Assembly: GCA_009774345.1 (NCBI GenBank)
Contig: VSNR01000166.1
Coordinates: 3,729-9,583 of the forward strand
Direction of reading: 5' to 3'
Origin: Lachnospiraceae bacterium
GTDB lineage: Bacteria > Bacillota > Clostridia > Lachnospirales > Lachnospiraceae
DNA: 5,855 nucleotides
Made by a program: the position numbers and the translations under genes. Position 1 is the stretch's first letter. Each line of letters starts with the position of its first letter. Shown here in pieces: positions 1 to 5,752 of this stretch. The notes under the pieces are model-generated. The model searched no databases. It was not told where the DNA came from and was given only the letters and a program-made list of their open reading frames with translations.

Positions 1-1
1 A

Positions 2-286
2 ATAGAAGGGGAATATTCCAAACAACAAGTATTTAATATTTTTGACAGTATGCGCAAATATGTTGGGCAGAGAGACAAACTCCAATTGACGATAGATGAC
101 CTGAAACAGCAATTAGCAAAAGGAAGTCTAAGACACGAAGAAGTAGTAGGGAATATACTCGCATTAGAAAGTCAGCTGGATGATTTTGTGCCTACAGAAC
201 AATCACAGATTGACAAAGTATTTGATGAACAAAAAGCAAAGGAGATCGTTGCGCTGATCGAAAAAGCGAATGCGTTAATAGAGTAG
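2..286 (+). CDS. C-terminal end of an unidentified protein, coiled-coil-like (5' end outside window)
   Basis: The reading frame is open from the left edge, through 16 codons before the first in-frame ATG (position 50), to TAG at 284-286. The visible 94 residues are therefore the tail of a longer protein, and the ATG at 50 is probably internal. The segment is rich in Lys, Glu, Gln, Leu and Ile with heptad-like spacing (QLTIDDLKQQLAKG, VVGNILALESQLDDF), which suggests an alpha-helical coiled coil. It has no Walker, catalytic or zinc motif. The HNH nuclease gene starts five bases downstream, so the two are probably co-transcribed and may act together. In two-gene cassettes such as Septu, an AAA/ABC ATPase precedes an HNH gene. 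That is a possible identity for the missing part, but it is inferred from context only. Composition is AT-rich like the next gene. Confidence 0.75.
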   Translation: MEGEYSKQQVFNIFDSMRKYVGQRDKLQLTIDDLKQQLAKGSLRHEEVVGNILALESQLDDFVPTEQSQIDKVFDEQKAKEIVALIEKANALIE

Positions 287-291
287 AACTT

Positions 292-915
292 ATGAGAAGA
301 AATTTTAGGGATTATACAATTAAGAGAACCTGTACTAAGGAATATAAAGATTATCACTCCTACATGAAATATTTAAGTGAGGATTTAAAACACAGATGTG
401 CATACTGTAATTTACTAGACACACAAATTACGACTCCTTACGAGGCAGACCACTTTATTCCAGAGGATGTTTTTAAGGACGAATGGCCTGAATTAAGAAC
501 CCTGTATGCAAATTTGGTATATTCCTGTAAAAAATGTAATAACGCAAAAAGTAATCAATATGAGGGCGATATTACAAAAAGAGAGTTGAAAAATGAGTTA
601 TTTTATGAGCCGGAACAAACTGATTATGGCACAGTTTTTTACCGTGGTGATGACGGAGGGATTTATTCCGATGATGAGAAAGGACGAGATATGATTACAA
701 GGTTGAAATTATACCGTCCGATACATAACCTTGCGTGGATCTGCGAGAAGACAAAGTTAACCTTGGAAAAACTGTCCACTCAAATAAAAGAAGTGGGTAA
801 GGAGAGTGAGAGGGGCAGGCTTTTGTGTGAAGCCAAGGAAGAACTTCAAGCGTATTATGATAATTGTATTGCAGTTTTTATGGCAAACTATAATAACAAC
901 AAGTTTTCTTTATGA
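292..915 (+). CDS. HNH endonuclease family protein (PtuB/McrA-like zinc-ribbon HNH)
   Basis: This is a predicted metal-dependent DNA (or RNA) nuclease of 207 residues. The HNH core lies at about residues 35-90. It has a first zinc knuckle CAYC (C36, C39), the catalytic motif EADHFIP (D53, H54), a structural Asn at N74 in ANLVYSC, and a second knuckle CKKC (C79, C82) followed by NNAKSN, where Asn replaces the last His as in many family members. Four-Cys HNH proteins of this size occur as defence nucleases (PtuB of Septu, HNH genes of retron systems, ZorE of type II Zorya). Residues 100-207 are charged and helical, with no recognised domain. The start at 292 is only 5 bp after the upstream stop and has no clear Shine-Dalgarno sequence, which suggests translation coupled to the preceding gene. 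The HNH fold is confident. The target and system are unknown. Confidence 0.88.
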   Translation: MRRNFRDYTIKRTCTKEYKDYHSYMKYLSEDLKHRCAYCNLLDTQITTPYEADHFIPEDVFKDEWPELRTLYANLVYSCKKCNNAKSNQYEGDITKRELKNELFYEPEQTDYGTVFYRGDDGGIYSDDEKGRDMITRLKLYRPIHNLAWICEKTKLTLEKLSTQIKEVGKESERGRLLCEAKEELQAYYDNCIAVFMANYNNNKFSL

Positions 916-1016
916 TGCACAACTTAGCATTAACTAATTATGAATTTTTGCCGAATTGCTTGCAAAGTATCTGAAAGTCAAAAAAGAGTGCAAATGTTAT
1001 TTTGTAATGTGAAACT

Positions 1017-1056
1017 AAAATGATTCCAAACAGCCAGAAACTGTAAGAATCATTTT
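1017..1056 (+). terminator. Perfect 10-bp-stem hairpin between the HNH and motor genes (possible terminator or attenuator)
   Basis: AAAATGATTC at 1017-1026 is exactly complementary to GAATCATTTT at 1047-1056. Inside the 20-nt loop, ACAG (1030-1033) can also pair with CTGT (1041-1044), giving an extended hairpin. The outer A4/T4 arms resemble a bidirectional intrinsic terminator, but no long U-tract follows (TTTT then CAGG) and the stem is AT-rich. It could end the HNH transcript or act as a leader element of the downstream operon. I saw no convincing promoter in the rest of this spacer (916-1109). Confidence 0.45.
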
Positions 1057-1073
1057 CAGGAGAACAGAAATAA

Positions 1074-1092
1074 TAAGGAACTGTAGGAAGAG
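1074..1092 (+). repeat. 19-nt direct repeat, copy 1 (just upstream of the motor operon)
   Basis: TAAGGAACTGTAGGAAGAG is found exactly at 1074-1092 and again at 5753-5771 in the same orientation. Identity stops abruptly on both sides. The 3' part (AGGAAGAG) is a purine-rich Shine-Dalgarno-like stretch 6 nt before the mini-ORF ATG at 1099. The copy may be a shared translation leader, a regulator site, or one flank of a mobile segment. Confidence 0.7.
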
Positions 1093-1098
1093 AAAAGG

Positions 1099-1113
1099 AT
1101 GGAAACGGGATGA
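1099..1113 (+). other. Four-codon mini-ORF overlapping the start of the ZorA-like gene
   Basis: ATG at 1099 reads Met-Glu-Thr-Gly and ends at TGA 1111-1113, which overlaps the ATG of the next gene as ATGA. A Shine-Dalgarno-like AGGAAGAG (1085-1092) sits 6 nt before it, and AAAAGGA (1093-1099) sits about 10 nt before the main start at 1110. Ribosomes ending here could restart on the main gene. It may equally be a chance occurrence in a purine-rich leader. Confidence 0.3.
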
Positions 1114-2273
1114 AAAGGAAAAAGTATTATGTATTATTTTTGCTATATGTCATTGTAGTGGCTTTTGTGCTGTATCTAAACGGCGTCTTTACAGGAGAAT
1201 GGGAGACTTCTGTCAATCTGATTATCAATGTCGGATTTTTAGCCATCATCGGGATACTCTTTGGCATATCTTCGATTAGTTTTGGCAGGCTGGGGCAGGT
1301 TACGCGCGAGCTGGAAATTGTCCAGCTGCGTTTGCAGGATGAATATAAGGAGGCAGGCGAGACGAATCTATGGACAGTGTACAGGGAGGATACCGCGTTT
1401 TTTGAGCAGAAGGATTTGCAGGAGGCGTTCAATAAGTACCGCTTGCGGGTAAAAGGTTCAAGGACGAGACGGCGCGCCGGCGCGCCCTGTGATCTGGAAG
1501 AATATATCAATGAAGATTTTCTGGACCGGGTAGGCATGAACTTTTATAATTCTGGTGTCTCGGGGACACTGACAGGCATGGGAATTTTGGGAACATTCCT
1601 TGGCTTGTCCATGGGGCTGGGCGCATTCAGCGGAGATGATATCTTTACGATCTCTGACAATGTTGGTTCCCTGCTCTCTGGTATGAAAGTGGCTTTTCAC
1701 ACGTCTGTCTATGGTATTTTTTTCTCGCTGGTGTTCAGCATGATTTACCGCAGCCTGATGTCGGATGCTTATCAGACGCTCGATGAATTTCTAAATGTGT
1801 TTCGGCAGACCACACAGCCGCCCATCATGAATGAGGATGAAACTGCTGCAACGATGCTTGTCTATCAGGCAGGAATGGCAAACTCCCTCAAACAGATGCT
1901 TGAAGTGATGAAAGGCAACGCGGCGGAGCAGACAGCAGGCGTGGGGCGGATTGTAGACCAATTCACACAACAGATGCATGCAGCCTTGGATACGGATTTT
2001 AAGAAGCTTGGAAATGTCTTGAAAAATGCGGGAGAATCGCAGGCTGCCAGCACGGCAAATGTTGCGGAAATGGTGGAGGCAGTCACAACCTTAGTGGACG
2101 TAAACCGCAGTGTACAGGAGGCGCTCTCAAGTGTCATGGAGAGGCAGGAGCTGTTTGCAAAACAGCTTGATGACCAGAAGGAAATGCTGGCAGATCTGTG
2201 CAGCGATATGAGTGATGAGATCAGCAGCCAGCTATATACATTTGAGCAGATGAGGAATTTGTATGAAAAATAG
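1110..2273 (+). CDS. ZorA-like MotA/TolQ/ExbB-family proton-channel (motor stator) protein
   Basis: This 387-residue protein is the predicted pore-forming ring subunit of an ion-driven membrane motor. There are four membrane segments, at about residues 6-22, 35-57, 152-173 and 188-213. A cytoplasmic insertion lies between the second and third and ends in DLEEYINEDFLD. The third and fourth carry the family signature: a Gly/Thr-rich GTLTGMGILGTFLGL followed by MKVAFHTSVYGIFFSL. Residues 215-387 form a charged, Leu/Gln/Ala-rich helical tail facing the cytoplasm. In Zorya antiphage systems, ZorA pentamers surround a ZorB dimer and the long tail is thought to relay a signal. This tail is much shorter than in classic E. 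coli ZorA. The gene overlaps the next by 11 bp, so the two are co-translated. The start at 1110 has AAAAGGA about 10 nt upstream. A tandem GGCGCGCC duplication lies at codons 121-126. A housekeeping TolQ/MotA role is less likely, given the tail and the OmpA-type partner. Confidence 0.85.
   Translation: MKRKKYYVLFLLYVIVVAFVLYLNGVFTGEWETSVNLIINVGFLAIIGILFGISSISFGRLGQVTRELEIVQLRLQDEYKEAGETNLWTVYREDTAFFEQKDLQEAFNKYRLRVKGSRTRRRAGAPCDLEEYINEDFLDRVGMNFYNSGVSGTLTGMGILGTFLGLSMGLGAFSGDDIFTISDNVGSLLSGMKVAFHTSVYGIFFSLVFSMIYRSLMSDAYQTLDEFLNVFRQTTQPPIMNEDETAATMLVYQAGMANSLKQMLEVMKGNAAEQTAGVGRIVDQFTQQMHAALDTDFKKLGNVLKNAGESQAASTANVAEMVEAVTTLVDVNRSVQEALSSVMERQELFAKQLDDQKEMLADLCSDMSDEISSQLYTFEQMRNLYEK
1471..1486. 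repeat. Tandem 8-bp GC-only repeat forming a 16-bp perfect palindrome inside the ZorA-like gene
   Basis: GGCGCGCC occurs twice back to back. Each unit is its own reverse complement, and so is the whole 16-mer. It encodes part of RRRAGAP in the cytoplasmic linker before the conserved DLEEYINED motif. Loss of one 8-bp unit would change the reading to CGG-CGC-GCC-CTG-TGA, an immediate stop near residue 125. Confidence 0.9.
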
Positions 2274-3186
2274 GCGAAGAAACAGAAAAGTATACGCGGA
2301 GCACAGCTACTGGCAGTCTTATTCAGACATGATGGCAGCGCTTTTGCTGATCTTTATATTGCTGATTGCGATAACGCTTGCGATATACAGACAGAAAACA
2401 AATGATCTCGATCGGACAAGGCTTGATCTGAGCACCGCACAGAGCAAGTTAGATGCGACAATCGCTGATTTGGAGCTTTCCAAGTCAGAGCTCGAGAAAT
2501 CCAATGAGGAGCTGGCATTGTCGCTGGCGGAATTACAGCAGGCTTATGAACAGGCAGCTCTGACACAGGAAGAACTCAACAATGCCTATCTGGAGATCGA
2601 AAATGCAAAACAGGAGCTGACGACGACAAAGCAGGAATTGCAGGATATCGTCGGTATCCGCACAGATATTATCGGGGCGCTGCAATCAGCTTTCAGCAAT
2701 TCTACGATGAAAGTGGATGCACAGACAGGCTCCATTACATTTTCATCGGATGTGCTTTTCCGGTATAACAGCGCCTCGCTGACAGCAGAGAGTAAGGAGA
2801 CGCTGCAAAACATTATTCCCAAATACCTCGATGTGCTGCTTCAGGACCAGTTTCGCGATTATATTGCCGAGATTATTATTGAGGGGCATACAGACACAGA
2901 CGGGGGGTATCAGAGCAACATGGAGCTATCCTATGAGCGCGCAAATGCGGTGGCGGATTTCTGTCTCGATGAAAGGAACGGACTCAGCGAGACAGAGATT
3001 ACACAGCTTCAAAAGCTTCTGACAGTCAACGGAAAATCGTGGAGCAATCCAGTTTACCAGAAGGACAGCGCAGGAAATCCCACAAAAGAGGTAGATATGT
3101 CTGCTTCCAGAAGAGTAGAGATCAAGTTTCGGCTGAAAGAGGATGAGATGATTAAGAAGATTGCGGGGATCTTGGCGCAGGAGTAG
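2263..3186 (+). CDS. ZorB-like MotB/OmpA-family stator protein with a long coiled-coil linker
   Basis: This 307-residue single-pass protein is the predicted axle and cell-wall anchor of the motor built with the preceding gene. The N terminus is short and basic (MKNRRRNRK). The motif YSDMMAALLLIFILLI follows, with Asp22 at the start of the only membrane helix (about 22-41). It corresponds to the ion-carrying Asp of MotB and ZorB. Residues 45-130 are rich in Leu, Glu, Gln and Ser with heptad spacing, predicting an extracytoplasmic coiled coil. Residues 150-290 are an OmpA-type peptidoglycan-binding domain: FSSDVLFRYNSASL, IIIEGHTDTDG, LSYERANAVADF and SASRRVEIKF. The start overlaps the upstream gene by 11 bp and has GAGGA 6 nt before it. 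The long linker is unusual compared with short-linker ZorB, and could bridge the space to a thick Gram-positive wall (inference). No ZorC, ZorD or ZorE gene follows; the next gene is convergent, with stops 4 bp apart. Confidence 0.87.
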   Translation: MKNRRRNRKVYAEHSYWQSYSDMMAALLLIFILLIAITLAIYRQKTNDLDRTRLDLSTAQSKLDATIADLELSKSELEKSNEELALSLAELQQAYEQAALTQEELNNAYLEIENAKQELTTTKQELQDIVGIRTDIIGALQSAFSNSTMKVDAQTGSITFSSDVLFRYNSASLTAESKETLQNIIPKYLDVLLQDQFRDYIAEIIIEGHTDTDGGYQSNMELSYERANAVADFCLDERNGLSETEITQLQKLLTVNGKSWSNPVYQKDSAGNPTKEVDMSASRRVEIKFRLKEDEMIKKIAGILAQE

Positions 3187-3190
3187 GGAG

Positions 3191-4513
3191 TCATGCATCC
3201 CACTTCCCGCCCCGCAGTATGACATTCGCGGTAAATTTCCCCGCCTCATAGTGGAACCGGCTGTATCCGCCGTTCTTTTCCGCGGTATGGCGCACCGCTT
3301 GTAAACCTATGCCCTCCCCCGGACGCTTGGAGGAGAGGAACACACCGTCTTTCTCCCGTATCATTTTATCATAGGTATTCTCCACGGACAGCAGCACCAT
3401 GTATTCAGAGTATAAGTATGCCTGCACGCTGGTCTGACGCCTATCGGGGGCAGTCTTGATACCTGCCTCCAACGCATTTTCAAGGAGGTTGGACAATACG
3501 GAACACAACTCAATCTCCAATACCGGAAGCTGGGCAGGCAGATCAAGCGAAAATGTGAGCGGGATGCCGTGTTCTCTGTAAAGTGCCGCGAAATAGCCTG
3601 CCACGCCATCCACGGCAGTATTCTGGCACAGACCAAGATCACTGTCTGGGATGCTGCCCTGCACTTCGTCAAGGTATGCAGTCAGGCTTTCCCATTTCTT
3701 CTGTGCGGCAAAGCTCTGTAGAATGTGGAAATGGTGGCGCATATCGTGCCGTGCGTGGCGCGTCTGCTCAATGGCAGCGCGGAGGCTGGCGTACCGCGCC
3801 TGCTGCATGGAGAGAAGCTGGTTCTCGCGCCGCAGGCGGTCATTGCGGTTTAAGCTGGACGCCATGAGATAGAAGAGCGCATAGAACAACAATAGCAAAA
3901 CCAGCAGCACAAAGCTGAACAGAATATAAAGCAGCCGGAGCCGTCCATATGTCAGGATATTTGGATTCTTTGGAATCATAAAAAAGTTCAGACCGATAAA
4001 TAAAATCGGCAGAAGCCAAAACATATACCACGTCTGTGCAAAAGCATCCTCCTCCAGCAGCTTCTTGGAGGCATGTGTCGTAGGATGCCAGACAGCCAGT
4101 ACCGATACACAGCACAGCACAAGCCAGAACAAAGCACCGCGCAGAGAGAGGGGCGGCGCAAAATCGCCCGGACTCAGGATACCATTCACCGCTATGGCAG
4201 TGCTGCCCAGACAGGAGAAAACGCCGCATATGGCAAGAAAGACACTGATAGACTTCCAGCGGGTAATACTGAGCGTATGGACATAGAAAAATCCCATTAT
4301 AGCAGTGGCGGGGAAAAACAGCCAGACCGTTCCCACATGAAAAAGACAGCTTACAGCGCCGCAGGCAGCACAGAGAAAGAGAACCAGCGGAACAGTTACC
4401 GCTGCAAGCTTTGCGGGCGGTATCCGCAGGCAGTCTCTCATCGGCAGGTATGCGACAAGCATTCCCGGAAGCAAGATCATAAGTTCTAATGCAGTACATA
4501 AAAACTGTGTCAT
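3191..4513 (-). CDS. GHKL-domain sensor histidine kinase (AgrC-like)
   Basis: This 440-residue membrane sensor kinase is the partner of the adjacent LytTR regulator. The N-terminal ~220 residues hold six or seven hydrophobic segments (about 5-24, 38-56, 62-82, 89-110, 126-142, 162-181, 193-218) with at least nine cysteines, typical of AgrC-like polytopic sensors. A helical linker leads to the dimerisation/phosphoacceptor motif ARHDMRHHFHIL with His256. The GHKL ATPase domain has the N-box NLLENALEA (N342, N346) and the G-box GEGIGLQAV (399-407). The ATG at 4513 is preferred over an in-frame TTG two codons earlier, because AAAGGAGGG (4521-4529) lies 7 nt from the ATG but would almost touch the TTG. 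Its ATG overlaps the regulator's stop as ATGA, implying translational coupling. The input signal is unknown. No peptide pheromone precursor or processing-enzyme gene is visible in the window. Confidence 0.92.
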   Translation of the reverse strand: MTQFLCTALELMILLPGMLVAYLPMRDCLRIPPAKLAAVTVPLVLFLCAACGAVSCLFHVGTVWLFFPATAIMGFFYVHTLSITRWKSISVFLAICGVFSCLGSTAIAVNGILSPGDFAPPLSLRGALFWLVLCCVSVLAVWHPTTHASKKLLEEDAFAQTWYMFWLLPILFIGLNFFMIPKNPNILTYGRLRLLYILFSFVLLVLLLLFYALFYLMASSLNRNDRLRRENQLLSMQQARYASLRAAIEQTRHARHDMRHHFHILQSFAAQKKWESLTAYLDEVQGSIPDSDLGLCQNTAVDGVAGYFAALYREHGIPLTFSLDLPAQLPVLEIELCSVLSNLLENALEAGIKTAPDRRQTSVQAYLYSEYMVLLSVENTYDKMIREKDGVFLSSKRPGEGIGLQAVRHTAEKNGGYSRFHYEAGKFTANVILRGGKWDA

Positions 4514-5229
4514 TGACAAACCCTCCTTTCAAATAGAAAATCACCAAAAGCTGTCTTGGCATTTTTGGCAAGGCCGCGGCTGACAGAAATTCTCTTTCCA
4601 TTTTTCAGAATAAACTCTGTGCCGTCAAAATCTGCGGCGTGTTCCATGTTCAGGATGGTACCGCGGCTGCATGAGAAGAAACGCCTGTCCGCAAGACACG
4701 CGCTAAACTCATGGAAAGTCTGGCGGGTCATAATTTCCGACCCGTCTGTCCTGTAGATATGCATATGATGCTGGTGATGCTCTGCATAGAGAATTTCTCC
4801 AAAACGCAGGCGTATGGAACCGCCTGCGGTGTTCACATCTATATATTTGTCACCGATCAGGAGCCGTCTGGCGATCTCGTCAAACAGAGCCGTAAGGACC
4901 GCTTCTGTGCAGGGTTTTACCAGATAATGAAAAGCCCGGACACGGAAACCGTCTAGGGCATGTTCGGTGGAGGTAGTGGTGAACACCAGCAGGCAGTCCG
5001 TATCAAAGCGGCGCAGCGCCTCCGCCGTGTGCACACCGTTTTCATTTCCCATATAGATATCGAGAAATACAAGGTCAAACCGTTCTCTGCCAGCGGCAGT
5101 AAGGAACGCAGCGCCGGAATCAAAACACAAGATTACAGCATCAATGAAAAGACGGTCTAGCTGTGCAGCAAGCGCTGATTTTAAGCCTTCCTGATCTGAC
5201 ACAATATCATCGACAATGGCAATCCGCAT
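4510..5229 (-). CDS. LytTR-family response regulator (AgrA/LytT-like)
   Basis: This 239-residue two-component transcription regulator has an N-terminal receiver domain (about 1-118): acidic pair DD at 7-8, phosphoacceptor Asp57 in VFLDIYM, the Thr switch region FTTTS (83-87), and Lys105 in YLVKP. Residues ~128-230 form a LytTR DNA-binding domain (KYIDVNTAGGSIRLRFGEI, ILYAEHHQHHMHIY, FFSCSRGTILN, KNGKRISVSRGL). LytTR proteins bind pairs of direct repeats near ACAGTT in promoters. The start is supported by AAAAGGGGGG (5236-5245), 6 nt upstream. The gene is first in its operon. The likely promoter is at 5280-5306, and the kinase follows with an ATGA overlap. Its targets are not defined. ACAGTT-like sequences lie near the motor operon leader and in the 19-nt repeats, but that link is speculative. 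Confidence 0.93.
   Translation of the reverse strand: MRIAIVDDIVSDQEGLKSALAAQLDRLFIDAVILCFDSGAAFLTAAGRERFDLVFLDIYMGNENGVHTAEALRRFDTDCLLVFTTTSTEHALDGFRVRAFHYLVKPCTEAVLTALFDEIARRLLIGDKYIDVNTAGGSIRLRFGEILYAEHHQHHMHIYRTDGSEIMTRQTFHEFSACLADRRFFSCSRGTILNMEHAADFDGTEFILKNGKRISVSRGLAKNAKTAFGDFLFERRVCQ
4521..4529 (-). promoter_or_regulatory. Shine-Dalgarno site that decides the kinase start
   Basis: On the minus strand the sequence is AAAGGAGGG, near-perfect to the anti-SD, followed by 7 nt and the ATG at 4513. It lies inside the end of the regulator coding region. It argues for separate efficient initiation at ATG 4513 in addition to coupling through the ATGA overlap. Confidence 0.75.
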
Positions 5230-5279
5230 GGAAAGCCCCCCTTTTATTCTAACATCGAAAATAATTTATCACTCATTGT

Positions 5280-5306
5280 ATCATAGCACAAAATTGGCTG
5301 TGTGAA
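5280..5306 (-). promoter_or_regulatory. Probable promoter of the regulator-kinase operon
   Basis: On the minus strand, TTCACA (5301-5306) is separated by 15 bp from TATGAT (5280-5285), preceded by TGC as an extended -10. An alternative -10, TACAAT, overlaps just downstream (20 bp from TTCACA). The spacing is not ideal, but the site lies about 50 bp before the regulator ATG in a short divergent intergenic region. Confidence 0.5.
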
Positions 5307-5324
5307 CAGCAGCAAAATATTGAC

Positions 5325-5353
5325 TTTACATGCTATTGAGAATCCGTTATAAT
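5325..5353 (+). promoter_or_regulatory. Near-consensus sigma-A promoter of the 64-residue ORF
   Basis: TTTACA (5325-5330), 17 bp, then a perfect TATAAT (5348-5353). The expected transcript starts near 5360, about 40 nt before the ATG at 5401. An ACAGTT (minus strand) lies in this leader just after the -10 region. Confidence 0.8.
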
Positions 5354-5400
5354 AAACGTAACATATAACAACTGTTTCATGATATAAAGGCGGTGGAAGG

Positions 5401-5595
5401 ATGGTAGAAGAAATGAGCAAAGAAGAACTTATGAAAATAACCGTTGAAGAGTTTTCACGGCTTCAAGACTGGATGCTGCTATCAGAAAAAGATTCTGAAG
5501 CCTATAAGGGGATGAAAAAAAGATATGACGAATTAAAAGTGATACTTGCAAGTCTTAATGTAAATATTACAGGAATTGATAAGATCAAAGAATAA
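5401..5595 (+). CDS. Small helical protein of unknown function (64 aa)
   Basis: I do not recognise this protein family with confidence. It is 64 residues, highly charged and soluble, with two likely helices (about 5-30 and 32-52) and the tail SLNVNITGIDKIKE. There is no signal peptide, membrane segment, cysteine or catalytic motif. A strong promoter lies upstream and AAGGCGG (5387-5393) sits 7 nt before ATG 5401. A second in-frame ATG at 5413 (MSKEELMKI) is also plausible, with GGAAGG about 12 nt before it. Promoter, ribosome binding site and a normal stop make it a credible gene. It stands alone between the divergent regulator operon and the repeat-rich right end. Small proteins of this style are common as accessory genes of mobile elements, but nothing here proves that. 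Confidence 0.7.
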   Translation: MVEEMSKEELMKITVEEFSRLQDWMLLSEKDSEAYKGMKKRYDELKVILASLNVNITGIDKIKE

Positions 5596-5630
5596 AAACG
5601 GAGAAACACTGAATCAGACGAACCTGCACT

Positions 5631-5670
5631 TTTTAACCATTCGTGCCAGATTTTAACCATTCGTGCCACA
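5631..5670. repeat. Two tandem 20-nt units (TTTTAACCATTCGTGCCA + 2 nt)
   Basis: The unit at 5631-5650 and the unit at 5651-5670 match at 19 of 20 positions, with the only change at the penultimate base (GA versus CA). A period of two helical turns suits a dimeric DNA-binding protein contacting one face of the helix, and also fits iteron-like or recombination sites. No gene reads through it convincingly. Confidence 0.85.
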
Positions 5671-5752
5671 TCTATAGAAAAAAACGCGCAAATATGTATA
5701 CTGATAATAGATGCCTGTAAATCGTGGCAGAGAAAATTATCGCCGAAAATGG

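Noticed and set aside
916..1109. A sigma-A promoter for the motor operon
   Set aside because: I scanned for -35/-10 pairs with 16-18 bp spacing and found only weak -10-like AT stretches without a matching -35, so no site is called.
1127..1537. Minus-strand 136-codon ORF opposite the ZorA-like gene
   Set aside because: Antisense shadow of a gene with strong family motifs. Composition is Ser/Arg-rich and arbitrary.
4073..4489. Plus-strand 138-codon ORF inside the kinase gene
   Set aside because: Antisense shadow of the membrane-domain coding sequence. It lacks recognisable domains and has no promoter or RBS context.
4513..4519. TTG at 4519 as the kinase start
   Set aside because: It would sit almost on top of the Shine-Dalgarno sequence. 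The ATG at 4513 has proper spacing and the ATGA overlap.
3840..4601. Long minus-strand ORF overlapping the kinase and regulator
   Set aside because: It is a frame shadow. The kinase and regulator have clear domain motifs, a strong ribosome binding site and an ATGA junction, whereas this reading is Cys-rich and motif-free.
5319..5353. TTGACT as the -35 of the small-ORF promoter
   Set aside because: Spacing to TATAAT would be about 22 bp. TTTACA at 5325-5330 gives the ideal 17 bp.
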